NCBI GenBank assembly: GCA_034620365.1
Contig: JAQGEQ010000281.1
Coordinates: 62,001 to 126,000 of the forward strand
From: Pegea sp. RAD2-039
Lineage: Eukaryota; Chordata; Thaliacea; Salpida; Salpidae
DNA: 64,000 nt
Reading direction: 5' to 3'
In this document: piece after piece, positions 37,445 to 49,660 of the stretch
How the letters are laid out: every line of letters begins with the position of its first letter
How positions within the stretch are numbered: position 1 is the first letter of the stretch
Translations under genes and position numbers: made by a program
The notes under the pieces: model-generated
Told to the model about the DNA's origin: nothing
Seen by the model: the letters and a program-made list of their open reading frames with translations, nothing else
The model's database searches: none

Positions 37445-37681
37445 TTAAATTTCAAATTTTAGAAGATTTGACAACAAAAGATTTTTTCTTAAACTTGCAA
37501 CTGTTGATTTCTTTATAATACAAATGTTCTTCAGTAGTCTCACTTGATGATTCAGTAATGAATTCATTCTTGCTAGCAAGTGATTGGTTGTTGGCGGGTG
37601 CAGCGGTGTAGATGTCCCCTGACGTGGAAATTCTCCATAAAAAAAATTAATAAAAAATTCAAAAACTGATCTTTTAGTCAA
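37445..37681 (-). pseudogene. Unknown S/T-rich ORF, X-type unit 2, frameshifted
   Basis: Duplicate of the 12,747-12,977 ORF. The A-run near 37,640 differs in length, so the start and the Ser/Thr-rich part are in different frames. The changes E to G, W to C, G to V and F to S are all replacements. Confidence 0.25.
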
Positions 37682-37931
37682 CTTCTAAGATCTTGAGAGT
37701 AATATTTGACAAATATCTACAAATACTGAAGACGTTTATTATAATCGACTGCACTCTGCAACAAATAATCTCATCACTTGCATATGAACTAGTTTCTGAT
37801 GATCAAAATGTTTCAAACACTCGTTATTATTTTATGGGAAAACTAAACTAGTTAAGTACATACTTGTACGTTACAATTTGCTACAACAATTTAGAATCAT
37901 CATAATCGCACTTCAGTCGTCTGACTACTAA

Positions 37932-38315
37932 ATGAAACTTGATACGTTTACAGATCATTTTTCTTATGAGATGTCTAATTGGTGTCAATCTAATCTACCT
38001 TCTTTTGAACATCATGAAAGACTACCTCACACAAGAGTTGATGATTGTGAAGCAGTTGAAGAAATATGACGGAATGATGGTATTTGTTCGTTTAACAAAA
38101 GATTTCCATTTGTTGATGAGAAATTAGAGAAATTCTCAAGAAGGGATCAGTGAACTTCTTGTATATCAATTATAAGAACATATCTTTGGTAGGTTAATAA
38201 TTGGTGACCAAGTGACATGACACCTGATTTTCTGACATTCACAGTGAAGGATTTTATCAGGAACTTACTGTTTGTCGATCCCAATTATAAATTGACAGCT
38301 TCATCAAACTGCAAC
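37932..38315 (+). pseudogene. Kinase remnant 5 (subdomains IX-XI), X-type
   Basis: Duplicate of remnant 1 at an offset of 24,704 bp, with the same in-frame TGA. Intron 38,193-38,244 (52 nt, GT...TTCACAG) is followed by VKDFIRNLLFVDPNYKLTAS, one residue closer to the family (TAS for TDS) than remnant 1. The tail reads into the CAACTGCGTCACAAACAGG segment. Confidence 0.65.
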
Positions 38316-38319
38316 TGCG

Positions 38320-38880
38320 TCACAAACAGGTTGTTCGATTTCTCTTTTCACTCTACATTTAATGCGGCAATGCCATCACTGAACAAAATTCATCTCAGCG
38401 AACTTCCCGACTCCTTTGGCTGATAGAAGAATTGTCCTGATGACGTCATCATTGAGTTTGTTCTTCTGTGAAAGGAATCTCAGAATAGTGGCCTAAAAAC
38501 TGGCGTCAAAATGTCAACTGACTTCGTCAACCAACTAATTTATTTTTTTTAAGTGAGTATCTCGATTTGGTCTAGAAAACGACTAGGTTTGTTCAGTAAG
38601 ACGTTAATACCGCGTTTTAAAAATCCATTTTTTGACTTAAGCTTCTGACTACCTATCATACAAGTAGGAACAATAAGAATTGCGACGTCACATAACTTTC
38701 AGAAGATCTGGAACGTTTGATTCGCAAGCTCGCGCGTCGGTACCAATACTACTGCAAGCACCCCGCTTTTAATTATCCATGTATTTCTTGGAACACAATG
38801 ATTTCAAAACTTATCCGAATCTCGTCAGATAAAGAAAAGTACTCTAACTTAGAAGATGAGTAGAAAAAAGAAACAGTAAG
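38320..38880 (+). pseudogene. Diverged kinase C-terminal remnant, copy 3
   Basis: Near-identical to 28,900-29,465, but with AGATAAAGAAAAG instead of AGATGAAGAAGAG in the acidic SDEEE segment, so that segment is lost here. SEDLERLIRKLARRYQYY precedes NYPCISWNTMISK. Confidence 0.4.
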
Positions 38881-39035
38881 TTGAAAAAACAACCACTAGA
38901 TGTCAGTCTAATTGATTACGTCATCAGAGTGAAACGACAGCAATGAAAGTTGAAGTCATCGAAACTGCAATCGCGTCACAAACAGGTTTTTTGATTTCTC
39001 TTTACGTAGCACATTCAACAATCTTGTCTTTTCAG

Positions 39036-39319
39036 TCACTTCAGATGACGTCATCCCTATAAACTCCTAAATCACTGGAAGTGGACAGCAGGAAATGACG
39101 CAAAGTTCTATAACATTACGTGACCGGTTGACAAGTCTGCTGCTACGTCTGACGCCAATCAACGTGGCAATGACGTCACTGACCAAGATTGATGGAGGAC
39201 TGCGAATGCTCCCATGTGGCGAATCACTTGAAGATTTCAATATTTCGAAGCAAAGCGAGAAGACTAGTCTTTTCACTTCCGGTTGGAGAACTGATCAAAA
39301 CATCGTTTTTACTGTTTAA
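39036..39319 (+). pseudogene. 3' exon (FTV-stop), copy 6
   Basis: Acceptor TGTCTTTTCAG. RDRLTSLLLRLTPINVAM, KIDGGLRMLPCGESLEDF and GWRTDQNIVFTV-stop; four codons of the SEKMSES segment are deleted in frame. An upstream TAA interrupts the exon. Confidence 0.5.
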
Positions 39320-39629
39320 AAGATGCGGGAACGCACGTGCCTGTACTGACGTCATCGTATTAAAACCCAACTGGTTAATGACCTAATTAATGTAAATTTT
39401 TCTTGATGTTGATGAAGTCAGAAAAGCATGACGTCACTGCTCTCAATTGTAGTCTTCTGTTTTTGTAAAATTAAAAATCAAGTAGAAGAGATGATGTTGT
39501 GGTCGATTCTAAATTTCTAACAAGATTCGACGTATTAAATACTGTTTACAAGCAGCTCAGCATATCCTTTCAACAATTGGTGAGTTATTGTAAGCAGATA
39601 ATCCAACCAACTAAGAAATCATTAAGATT

Positions 39630-39836
39630 ATGTTGGGTTACACTGATAAAATAGCTGAAACAAATAACAATACTATTACCGACTTTGTAACATTAGAAAA
39701 ACGAAATCCATTTGGCGATTATTTCTTAGAATCAAATCTTCTATCCAAAAGTGTTTTTCAAATTAATATTCATCTTGATAAAATCATTTGCTTCAGTAAC
39801 TGCAAACCTGTTTTTATAAACAGCGCATTTTACTAA
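39630..39836 (+). pseudogene. Repeated 88-codon ORF, copy 2 (truncated)
   Basis: MLGYTDKIAETNNN through NPFGDYFLESNLLSK and CFSNCKPVFINSAF, then a one-base loss in TTTTCACTA gives a stop at 39,834. The sequence after the stop is the same as in the full-length copies. Confidence 0.35.
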
Positions 39837-41220
39837 AAACAAGTTTCCTGAAGAATTACCTAATACAGGGTTTTTATTCCACATTAGTTCACTGAGAAGT
39901 CAACAAAATTCTACAGTACAAGTGACAAGCTCAACTACCTGCAACCCATCTTTCTAGAAGGATTTGAAATCTTATCAAACATTTCATCCTTTTGAATACT
40001 GTGTCAAAACTTCTAAAATAGGCACTGAAAACTTAAGTAATATTGTATTTGAAATTTTACTTTTAGCAGTAAATTTGATATGCCAAATAAAATAATCTGT
40101 GTTCAAAAAATGCTCAATGATATTTTCCTTCTCTAGTTGCAAGTCTTATGTTTGTAAAAAAATCATATTTGAGTTTTATTAGCTAGGTAATTAACGTTTA
40201 ACCTTAGAAAGTATTTTTATGAAATGAATTAAATCTCATAAATACCAAAAATGAGTGATTTCATTTAGATTTTTTTACTTAATGAAACGAAATTTGTCAA
40301 TTAATTATAATCATTGTAACACTAAACTGAAACTTGTAATATAATATTTAGTTCCAACATTTTAAAAATTAATGATAAGATAAATGCTAACTTCCGTTGT
40401 TTACTGCTTTTGATTTAACAATGAAGAAAACAAGCCTATAAAACAGCCATTATTATGATGTAGAAGAAAATTACACAGCCATAAAATAATATTGTCATAA
40501 ATTAAAAACATTCTTTGTTAAGGCAAGGCAGTTTTCCAAAGTGTAAAAACTACAACACAGTTCAAACATTTAAAAATAACAACCTGAAACAATTCTTACA
40601 AGTTTTAATGATGATTTTTATAAAGTTACTCTAATATACTAATGTATTACATTTGCTTCTCAAATCAAACTAAACTTTATAACAAACTGTATTGAAACCA
40701 AATAAAAAATTAATTGAGTAATATTTGGTAATATTTGGTAATTGAAAATTAATTTAACATATTTAGTAGAGGTTTCTTCTAACATTATAAGATCTCTTGT
40801 GAAGTTGCTCTACAAATTTTGTAAACGAAATACCTGCTTGGTAAAGTTGTCACTTTTTATTATAGTTGGTCTTCTTTTATCCTTAAGTTAAATTATTAGT
40901 TATAATTTCCTTTATAATATATTTTAATACAAAATCCTAACTTAATTTAAAGACGTAGTCCTAAAATTGTAAAAAGCTAGTCAGCTTACCCACTTATACA
41001 TATTCGTTATACAAACTAATTAAGTTAAAAAACATAGCATCAAAATTTCAAAACATTTTTACATGAATGTGAAGTTGGGATTTTAAAATGAGTGTTTCAT
41101 CCAAATATTATTCAACTTCATGAAGCTATTAACACTCCAAGGGTTTTAATTCTTCAAACCTTTGCCAAATACAATTTTGTTTAATAATTTTATTTTCAAT
41201 ATGTAATATTTTTGACTAAA

Positions 41221-41990
41221 ATGCAAAATCTGTATTTTTGACGAATTTATGCAAAATTGGTAAACTAAAACCCTTGCTTAAAAACAGAGGTCCTTTTATT
41301 GAAACCACTACCCGCCACAAGAGAAAATGTCTCATTAATGCCATCGTCTATCTACATCTAAAGGGTCACTCTATTTTTGATCTCAATAAATTTAGGTGGG
41401 ATTGTTAACTTTGATTTAAAAGTAAACAATTTTTTAGTTGGAGTTTGGCCTCTCTGATCTTCCAAACCCTCTGATTGATATCAAAGTAAGTTATGAATTA
41501 GTTCTTTCAAACTTTATCTGATGTTTCCAGCTTACAGATTTTGCTTTTTGGTTGTCAAAGGTCTTGGTAAAGATGCCATGTTACTTGTAGGTCTACGATG
41601 TATGGCACTAGAAGTCATTCAAATCAGAATTACACGGAAAAATCTGATCCTTGGAGCTCAGGGATGATAGTGTTTTGTCTTCTTGTTTTTGCCAAAAACT
41701 TTTTATTCGTTGCTAACAAAGAAGAGGTATTGAGAACGAAAGCACTAATTAGGGGTCAGTGAACTTCTCGTCTACCAAATAGAGGAACATTTCTTCGGTA
41801 GGCTTATAATTGGTGACCAATTGACATGACACCTGACTTTCTGACATCAACATTGAAGAATTTTATCAACAGCTTACTATTTGTTGATCCCGCTGATAGA
41901 GTAACAGCTCCTGAAGCTTCTAATTATCGATGGATCTTACCACTAGATCTCAGTCTAATTGATGACGTCATCAGAGTAAAATAAAAGCAA
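41221..41990 (+). pseudogene. Kinase remnant 6 (subdomains V-XI)
   Basis: Duplicate of remnant 3. The start frame is broken by an altered T-run (TGTATTTTTGACG), but NRGPFIETTTRHKRK and AIVYLHLKG are kept, as is intron 41,486-41,530 (45 nt). CMALEVIQ, YTEKSDPWSSGMIVFCLL (GCGCAG changed to GCTCAG) and INSLLFVDPADRVTAPEAS follow. The splice ends of intron 2 are lost as in remnant 3, so that loss is shared. Confidence 0.75.
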
Positions 41991-43157
41991 TGATAGATGA
42001 AGTCGTCAAACTGCAACCACATTACAAACGGCTTGTTCAATTTCTTTTTTCTTAGCACATTTAAAAATATTGTCTTTTCAGTCACTTCGATGACGTCACC
42101 ACGAAAAACTGCCTAACCAGCGAAAATGGTGAGCAGAAACCGACTCAGAGTTCCGATACATCACGCGAGTGGTTGACAAGTGCACTGCAACATCTGACAC
42201 AAGATGACTTTAGTAACTTAGGCGCTGGTTCATGTATAAGGTTATCGTTGTTTAACAGATTGGTAGATAGTCCAAATAAAGTATTTACGACCGGATAATC
42301 ATAAATAGAGAATTTTATATTTATGAAAGTCTATCTGTAATGTTCATTATCGTTGAAAAACTGTTTTATTCTGTTTGGTGAGTTTTTCATACAAATAAAA
42401 AGCTTTAGTATAAATAAGATGAATTTTGACGAAAACTATCTCAATCGAAATGATTGTATGATTTCTTATTTCACCTTTTAAAACTGATATACACATAATC
42501 AGATGTCAAATGTTTCCACTGGTGATTTACTTAATAACTTTGTAAGAGCAAAAACTGCTTTTAAGTATGATAATTAAAAAAATGTTTCTTATCATAATTA
42601 TTTATTCTTAAAACATTTGGGGATTATTTTGCAAATGGTGTATGTCTAGTTACTTTTACACAGTTTAAGAACTTTCTTAGGGATGTTTTTTAGTAAATAC
42701 TAAACTACTAGATTTGAAGTGCAATTTAAGCATGTTTAATTATTTACTTTTAAGTAAATCATATTAAATAATAAAAATAAATCTAGAATTACGTAGTAAA
42801 ATGTTGTAAAAATTACATTTGTGCTTTTTATAAAGAGAAAGATTCAATTTTTTGTTAGGCTGTTAGTGATAGACATTCATAAAATTCCTAAAATAGTATT
42901 TATAATTGTTATTTTTATTGACTCAAATACCATCCTATAATTTTAGAAAAACCAACTTAGCACTTATAAATAACCATGTTTTATATTCTTTTTTAAATGA
43001 ATAAATCCAATTTCTGAAAACTTATAAAAGATAAAAAAAGTAAAAACAAACACAAAATTTGAAGTAGTTCTTATCAAAAATAAACAAATAAAATAAAAGT
43101 TTTCAAATCCTATAGTTTGATCAACATAAAACTTATAAAAACTGATTCAGACAAACT

Positions 43158-43307
43158 GTAGCAGCCGCAGCGATCTGGCGTCGCAGGAGCTGCCATAGCG
43201 ATATTGGGTACAGTGACGAACTGCCTACGGGGCTCCAACTACAGCTATGATTTCGGATTTTCGCATCTCTTTGTCCTGTTACCTTACCCAAAGGCCCCTT
43301 TTACCTT
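43158..43307. other. GC-rich island, copy 2
   Basis: Differs from the 24,008 copy at only about three or four positions (for example CATAGCGATATT for CATAGCAATATT and TCTCTTTGTCC for TCTCTTAGTCC). The flanks are similarly close, so this is copying rather than special conservation. Confidence 0.5.
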
Positions 43308-44029
43308 GTTTTTATGGACTTTTTCATATATATAAATTCGTGTATGACAGGTTTTTAGGTCGTATCACCATGAGGAAGCATTCCACTTTTTTGGTCAAAA
43401 CATTTCTTGTCGCTAGCTGAATTAAACAATATATAGATGTATATAGAAAGTTTACAAACAACTTTTGTTCTTCGCTACAATGTTAAAAAGTTACATTTTA
43501 GGAAGCACTATACATTATTTGGTCAAAACATTTCTTGTGCTTAGCCGAATAAAACAATATGAATATATTTAGAAAGTTGGTGAAAAGTTCTGGTTGCGTT
43601 GTTATAATCTAGATTATCAACGCTTAATTTTAAAAAATGATTGCAAAAAAAAAATTTGTTTACAAAATGAAAGACTTATTTACGGTACAAAGCAAACTAC
43701 GGTACAAATGTGGAAAAATTATATATTTATTTACAAAAATTATGCTTAAATCCTGATAAAATAGGTCAGTTTACTTTTAACATACAAACTAAATGATTAA
43801 TTAGATAAGTTATTTATTTCAATAAATGTACAGGAGGGTTCCTGATGAGCGCAAGTCCCGTTAACCCAACTTCTCACAAATAACATAATAACAATATATT
43901 GAAATTAATACTAACATATTGAGTTTGAAATATAGAAAAAAAAACTTAACACATGACATTTTAGTAGTATTCAATCATATAACACTGTATAATTACTAAG
44001 AATTATGAAAAAATAAAAGTGGAAAATCA

Positions 44030-45050
44030 CAATTTAGAAATGGTACTCTTAGCAAGAATATAAACCTTGGCTTCTGCCTAAATAATACTAGTGAATTCTG
44101 ACACGACAACTTTTGATCGCAGCTGGTTTCAAGTACTAATTTTGCGGTAAGAGAAAAAATTCAATCTGACTAATATATATGATATTGGTTTATTAAGATG
44201 TATTGTGTGTCGTCTGAGTTGATACAAATTGAGATAAGGATTAATGGAAAAGAAATCCTTAAGCTGAAGGTCAATTAAATTGTTTTTAATTTTAAAAATA
44301 GGAATTATATCTTATGTATTTCGTCAAATGTCAAAAATATCTCCGTGTAAGAAGCTAACGCCAAGTTTAAAACTATTGCATTTAATATTAAGATTCCTAC
44401 ATACTAATTTTGCAAATATTCCCTGAAAAGAATCAATTGTTTGATATCACTAACTTGTTTTAGCATCAATGCACTAACATTGTATTCAAGACATGCGTAC
44501 AATTTGAAAACACTGTTGAAGGACTATAGATCCTTGTAGTTAAAGGTAAATAGTAATAATATTAAGGTAGACAAGGTTGCTTGATATCGCTAGGATTTTT
44601 GAAAACATTATAAGACCATCTAAAGTCAAATGATACGGTAATGCAAACGTCTAAAACAAATGGTCAAATATTGGTTCAAGGAAATTTCAGCCGGTCTAAT
44701 GAGACAATTTTATGTTCAGACTTTGTAGGCTGAATCTTGTGCTGCAAGCTCATGGTATATTTTTTTACAGTGTTTAGAGCAGTTTGATTTTTCGAAAGTA
44801 TGCAAGTTTATGGCTTGATATTATCTGCATACACACAACTGTAATTATTAATTTTAAAAAGAAAGAATCACAAGTTCTGTAAAGAAGATCTAACTATTTA
44901 CATCTCAAAGAATTTGAAAATTTTCTAAACACTATAAGTTTTTATTTAGAAAAACTAACTACGGTAGATGTTACTTTGAACCTTTTGTATTGTTAGAGAT
45001 TAAAAAAAGACAATTTAGTACAAGCACGTGGGTTGTAATCCTGTAGCTTT
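44030..45050 (-). mobile_element. LINE reverse-transcriptase remnant, copy 6
   Basis: YADN box at 44,820-44,834. It is more diverged from copies 2, 3, 7 and 8 in the thumb region (44,340-44,700) than those are from one another, suggesting an older branch of the same inserted element. Confidence 0.7.
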
Positions 45051-45999
45051 AAACTTGATATTTGTATTAATATCTAAATTATAAGAACTATTTCAAGTAA
45101 GATTTTTTTATATAATATGCTTCTATTAGTTAAAGTTTGGATACAACTTGTAGTTCACTTTTTACTTTCATCTTATTTCAAGGTTATTTTGTAATAAATT
45201 TAAAACTAAATAATGTTGAACTTCAAAAGAATTGATGTTACTTTTTATATAAATATTTAACTAATTGAATTTTGTACTTTTATATATTTTTGCCTATTAA
45301 ATTTTCAACTATAAAACTATAATTTAAGTGAAGTTTTTGTTATTATTAATCTTATTAGTATACACTTGAAATTAATAACAATAAATACTTTATAGTTTTA
45401 TTAAAAATAGATCTAGTTTTAAGAGACTAATGTCAAAGTAAAAGAAATAGTGTCATATGTTAAAAATAACTTAATTATTTAAACAATTATTTAACAAATT
45501 CATAATTTCTAGTTGTTATAATTCTAATTTATAGTGTTAAACTTTTATAAAATTTTCCTTTTTATTCTAAATAGTAATTAAATTAATTTTACAGAATTTT
45601 TTGAATGTTGAAAAATAATTAAAGATTGATGTAAAGAAAAGAAAATATTCTACTTAAAAAAAAAGGTTTAATGGTGCGACATATTTAAAAAATAATCTTA
45701 GTAAATTATAATAAATTATAATTTCAAACTGAACTATTAGGTAGTCTTGTTTAAGAAATTTCATAAAGATTAGGCCATTTTGAAGTTTTTTATATTCTTT
45801 AATTAGAAACAAAAATGCATTTTTTTACAGAATTCATCTAAAGATATAATTATGGGATATATCAACTCTTTGAAAATCAATTGAATAATAGAAATTTCTC
45901 AAGAACTTGGAATTAACATAAATTATAAAGGTTAAGATTTTAGGTCATTTTAATTTATATTCATGGCATATAGAAATATTGTAACCATTACTTACCCAA

Positions 46000-46860
46000 C
46001 AAGAAGTATTCGACTCTGACGATTTTGAACAAGAAGTCATTATTGGATTTTCTATTACATGAGCCTTGGATCACAAATGGGGCAAGTTTTTCAGGTGAAG
46101 CCCAACATCAACAAGGATTTTGTAGTTTTATAAAGGTTAGTGCTAAAATATTGATCTATAAATCCGCCACCTCTTTGACAAATTTCGTTTGGTCGTTAAA
46201 GCACCTCACCTGGCTTCTCTAAATGAATTCTTTACTATAAGATAACTTTGTTACTCACAACATTAACATAATTTTATCTTTATTGTACTCCAAATATTAA
46301 TCAAACTAATCATAAACAAAGTATTATTGAGGAGCGCTACATAAAACTATGATGAAAACGTCTTGATTCAACTTTTTTCAAAGCTTATTCGATGTACAAA
46401 ACCAAGTTAATAGTTGTTGTCAATTTAGTTTATTAAATTAAAAGTTGCTGAAATTTGTGCAGGGTAATTACAATCTGTGTGTCCAGAGAACAAGAATAAA
46501 GAATGAAGCAATAAATCACAAATGGAAATAAGAATTGATTCCTGTTGCCAAGCTGTTTACAGATGCTACTGGTAAGATGGTCGTGATGGAAACTGCAACT
46601 GCGTCACAAATTCAGTTGTTGGTCGACAATAAAAAAAACTTGTCTTTTCAGTCATTTCTGATGACGTCATCACAAATAACTCCCTAACCACTGGAGGTAG
46701 CAGGAAACTGACGCAAAGTCCTAAATCATCACGTGAACGGTTGACAACTCTGCAGCAGCATCTGAAGTCTCTCAACGTTGCAATGACGTCACTAACCAAA
46801 ACTGATGGAGGACTGCGAGCCGAGGCGAGAGACGTCATCTGCGCGTTTGTTCAGCTGTGA
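46000..46860 (+). pseudogene. Three-exon remnant, Y-type copy c, open 3' exon
   Basis: Exon 1 reads QQEVFDSDDFEQEVIIGF, a TGA, EPWITNGASFSGEAQHQQ and ends at 46,135. Exon 2 (46,463-46,571) reads GNYNLCVQRTRIKNEAIN with a TAA later. Intron 46,572-46,651 is 80 nt and ends TCTTTTCAG. Exon 3 (46,652-46,860) is open for about 69 codons: SDDVITNNSLTTGGSRK, SRERLTTLQQHLKSLNVAM, TDGGLRAEARDVICAFVQL-stop. Its end differs from the FTV form, so this is a separate subtype. It has the best preserved exon 3, but exons 1 and 2 carry stops. Confidence 0.5.
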
Positions 46861-46864
46861 GGCG

Positions 46865-47250
46865 ATTCTTAGGATTTTTCTCGAAAACAGGCATCGGGAA
46901 ATCAACTGGCTTCGTCGACCAACTATTTGATTTAGTTCAATTGACGGCAAGTCGTATTCTCGATGTGGTCCTGAAAACGACGAGGTACAATCATTAAAAC
47001 GCTAACACCGCGTTCTAAACACCCCTTTTTCGTCTTTATACAAGTAGGAACAATCAAAATTGCCACGTCACATAACTTTCAAAAGATCTGGAACGTTTGA
47101 TTCGCAAGCTCACGCGTCAACACCAATGCCACTGCAAGCACCCCGCTTTTAATGATCCATGCATTTCCTGGAACACAATGATTTCAAAACAATTCCCAAT
47201 CTCGGCAGATGAAGAGGAGAACTCTAACATAGAAGATGAGTCGACAAAAT
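46865..47250 (+). pseudogene. Diverged kinase C-terminal remnant, copy 4
   Basis: Same module as 18,510-18,905. FVDQLFDLVQLTASRILDV-like reading, then ERLIRKL and PCISWNTMISKQFPI. The acidic segment here reads SADEEENSNIEDES (TCGTCA changed to TCGGCA), followed by a shortened splice-donor region. Confidence 0.4.
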
Positions 47251-47412
47251 CATTAAGTTAAAGAACAAACCACTAGATGTCAGTCTATTTGATGATGTCA
47301 TCAGAGTGAAACTAGAACGATTAAAGTTGAAGTAATCAAAACCGTAATCGCGTCACAAACAGGTTATTTGGTTTCTCTTTGACTAGCACATTCACAAATC
47401 TCGTCTTTTCAG

Positions 47413-47665
47413 TCACTTCAGATGACGTCATCACGAAATTATCCCAATTCACCGGAAGTGGACAGCAGGAAACGAAGCAAAGTTCTATAACATTACATGA
47501 GCGGTTGACAAGCCTGCTGCCACCTCTGACGTCTATCAACAAGGCAATGACGTCACTGACAAAGTTTGACGGAGGATTTTATTACAAGAAGTGTTCATCG
47601 TGATTGAAAACAAGTAGATATTTTGGTTGCTAAGATTGTTGGTGATTTTCAAAACCTTCAAAAAA
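47413..47665 (+). pseudogene. 3' exon fragment joined to kinase remnant 7 (VHRD)
   Basis: Acceptor CGTCTTTTCAG, then TSDDVITKLSQFTGSGQQE, SSITLHERLTSLL, AMTSLTKFDGGF and the recurrent switch into the kinase loop. At 47,593-47,604 the residues VHRD are intact, the only copy in the window with the canonical catalytic loop start, but they are followed by the family TGA, then KQVDILVAKIVGDFQN. The sequence is cut off after AAACCTTCAAA, before the DFG intron. Confidence 0.6.
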
Positions 47666-47686
47666 ATGAGTTGAAAAAACAAGTAA

Positions 47687-47990
47687 GTGAAAAAGCCACC
47701 ACTAGATGTCAGTCTAATCTATGAGGTAATCAGAATTAAACAAGAACAATGGAAGATAAAACTTTGTCATGAAACTGCAACTGCGTCACAAACAGGTTGT
47801 TCGATTTTTCTTTATACTGTTTGGTCATTTATTTCCTCGTATTTTCAACAAACTTGTCTTTCAGTTCTTTCGGATGACGTCACCACGAACAACTCCTAAA
47901 TCACCATAGATGGTAAGGAAATAGCAATGCACAGTCGGAAACATAACTTGAGCGGTTGAGAAATCTGCAGCAGTATCTGACGTCACTCTA
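47687..47990 (+). pseudogene. Intron-like 'DVSLIDDVIRVKQE' segment, open copy
   Basis: In this copy the stretch that normally lies between the SSDEEENS segment and the 3' exon is an open 70-codon frame: KKPPLDVSLIYEVIRIKQE, WKIKLCHETATASQTG, and on into SVLSDDVTTNNS. In other copies a TGA interrupts it, and a GTAAGT in front plus TCTTTTCAG behind suggest an intron. Whether it is retained intron or decayed exon is unclear. Confidence 0.3.
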
Positions 47991-48039
47991 CAAGGTAATA
48001 AGCCACCGCTACATGCCACTGTAATCTATGACGTCCTCA

Positions 48040-48640
48040 GAGTAAATCATGAACAATGAAAGATGAAGCTTCGTCACCAAACTGCAACTACGTAACAAAC
48101 AGGTTTTCGATTTCTCTTTTTACTCCACAATTAATGTAGCAATGACATCACTGAACAAACTTCATCTCAGCGAGCTTCCCGACTCCTTTGGCTGATGGAA
48201 GAATTGTCCTGTTGACGTCATCATAGAGTTTGTTCTGCTTTGAAGCGAATCTCAGAATATTGGCGTCAAAATGTCAACTGACTTCGTCGACCAACTATTT
48301 GATGCATTGCAAGTGAGTATCTCGATGTGGTCCTAAAAACGACTAGGTTTGTTCAGTAAGACGTTAATACCGCGTTAAAAAAATCCCTTTTTCGACTTAA
48401 GTTTCTGACTACCTCTCATACAATTAAGATCAATCAGAATTAACACGTCACATAACTTTCAGAAGATATGGAACGTTTGATTTGCAAGCTGGCGCTTCGG
48501 TACCAATACTACTGCAAGCACCCCGCTTTTAATTATCCATGTATTTCTTGGAACACAATGATTTCAAAAATTTTCCGAATCTCGTCAGATGAAGAAGAGA
48601 ACTCTAACTTAGAAGATGAGTAGAAAAAAGAAACAGTAAG
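48040..48640 (+). pseudogene. Diverged kinase C-terminal remnant, copy 5
   Basis: This is the best copy of the module. MSTDFVDQLFDALQ runs into GTGAGT at about 48,313. After an ACTTTCAG acceptor the frame is open: DMERLICKLALRYQYYCKH, PAFNYPCISWNTMISK, IFRISSDEEENSNLEDE-stop. The two exons do not join in frame as they stand, so either the splice sites are wrong or a base was lost. Confidence 0.45.
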
Positions 48641-48794
48641 TTAAAAAGCCACCACTAGATGTCAGTCTATTTGATTACGTCATCAGAGTGAAACGACAGC
48701 AATGAAAGTTGAAGTCATCGAAACCGCAATCGCGTCACAAACAGGTTTTTTGATTTCTCTTTACGTAGCACATTCAACAATCTTGTCTTTTCAG

Positions 48795-49083
48795 TCCTTC
48801 AGATGACGTCATCCCTATAAACTCCTTAATTAATGGAAGTGGACAGCAGGAAACGACGCAAAGTTCTATAACATTACGTGACCGGTTGACAAGTCTGCTG
48901 CTACGTCTGACGTCAATCAACGTGGCAATGACGTCACTGACCAGGATTGATGGAGGACTGCGAGTGCTCCCGTGTGGCAAATCACTTGAAGATTTCAATA
49001 TTTCGAAGCAAAGCGAGAAGATGAACGAAAGTCTTTTCACCTCCGGTTGGAGAACTAATCAAAACATCGTTTTTACTCTTTAA
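48795..49083 (+). pseudogene. 3' exon (FTV-stop), copy 7
   Basis: MTSLLLRLTSINVAM, TRIDGGLRVLPCGKSLEDF, GWRTNQNIVFTL-stop, with Leu for Val in the last residue. It is followed by TGTACTGACGTCATCG and the 88-codon ORF segment. Confidence 0.5.
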
Positions 49084-49393
49084 AAGATGCAGGAATGTGC
49101 GTGCCTGTACTGACGTCATCGTATTAAAACCCAACTGGTTAATGACCTAAGTAATGTACGTTTTCGTTGATGTTGGTGAAATCAGAAAAGCATGACGTCA
49201 CTGCTTTCAAATGTAGTCTTCTGTTTTTGTAAAATTAAAAATCAAGTAAAAGAGATGATGTTGTGGTCGATTCTAAATTTCTAATAAGATTCGACGTATT
49301 AAGTACTGATTACATGCAGCTCAGCATATCCTTTCAACAATTGGTGAGTTATTGTAAGCAGATAATTCAACTAACTAAGAAATCATTAAGATT

Positions 49394-49660
49394 ATGTTGG
49401 GTTACACTGATAAAATAGCTGAAACAAATAACAATACTATTACCGACTTTGTAACATTAAAAAAACGAAATCCATTTGGCGATTATTTCTTAGAATCAAA
49501 TCTTCTAACCAAAAGTGTTTTTCAAATTAATATTGATCTTGATAAAATCATTTGCTTCAGTAACTGCAAACCTGTTTTTATAAACAGCGCATTTTCACTA
49601 AAAACAAGTTTCCTGAAGAATTACCTAATACAGGGTTTTTATTCCACATTAGTTCACTGA
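49394..49660 (+). CDS. Repeated 88-codon ORF, copy 3 (full length), unknown
   Basis: ATG to TGA, 88 codons: MLGYTDKIAETNNN, DFVTLKKRNPFGDYFLES, CFSNCKPVFINSAF, NYLIQGFYSTLVH. There is no signal peptide or motif I recognise. Compared with the full-length copy at 63,497, I count four replacement and two silent differences, which gives no sign of selection. It sits between a 3' exon copy and the filler leading to a kinase remnant. Most likely it is a long chance or decayed frame in a repeat, with a small real protein as the alternative. Confidence 0.25.
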   Translation: MLGYTDKIAETNNNTITDFVTLKKRNPFGDYFLESNLLTKSVFQINIDLDKIICFSNCKPVFINSAFSLKTSFLKNYLIQGFYSTLVH

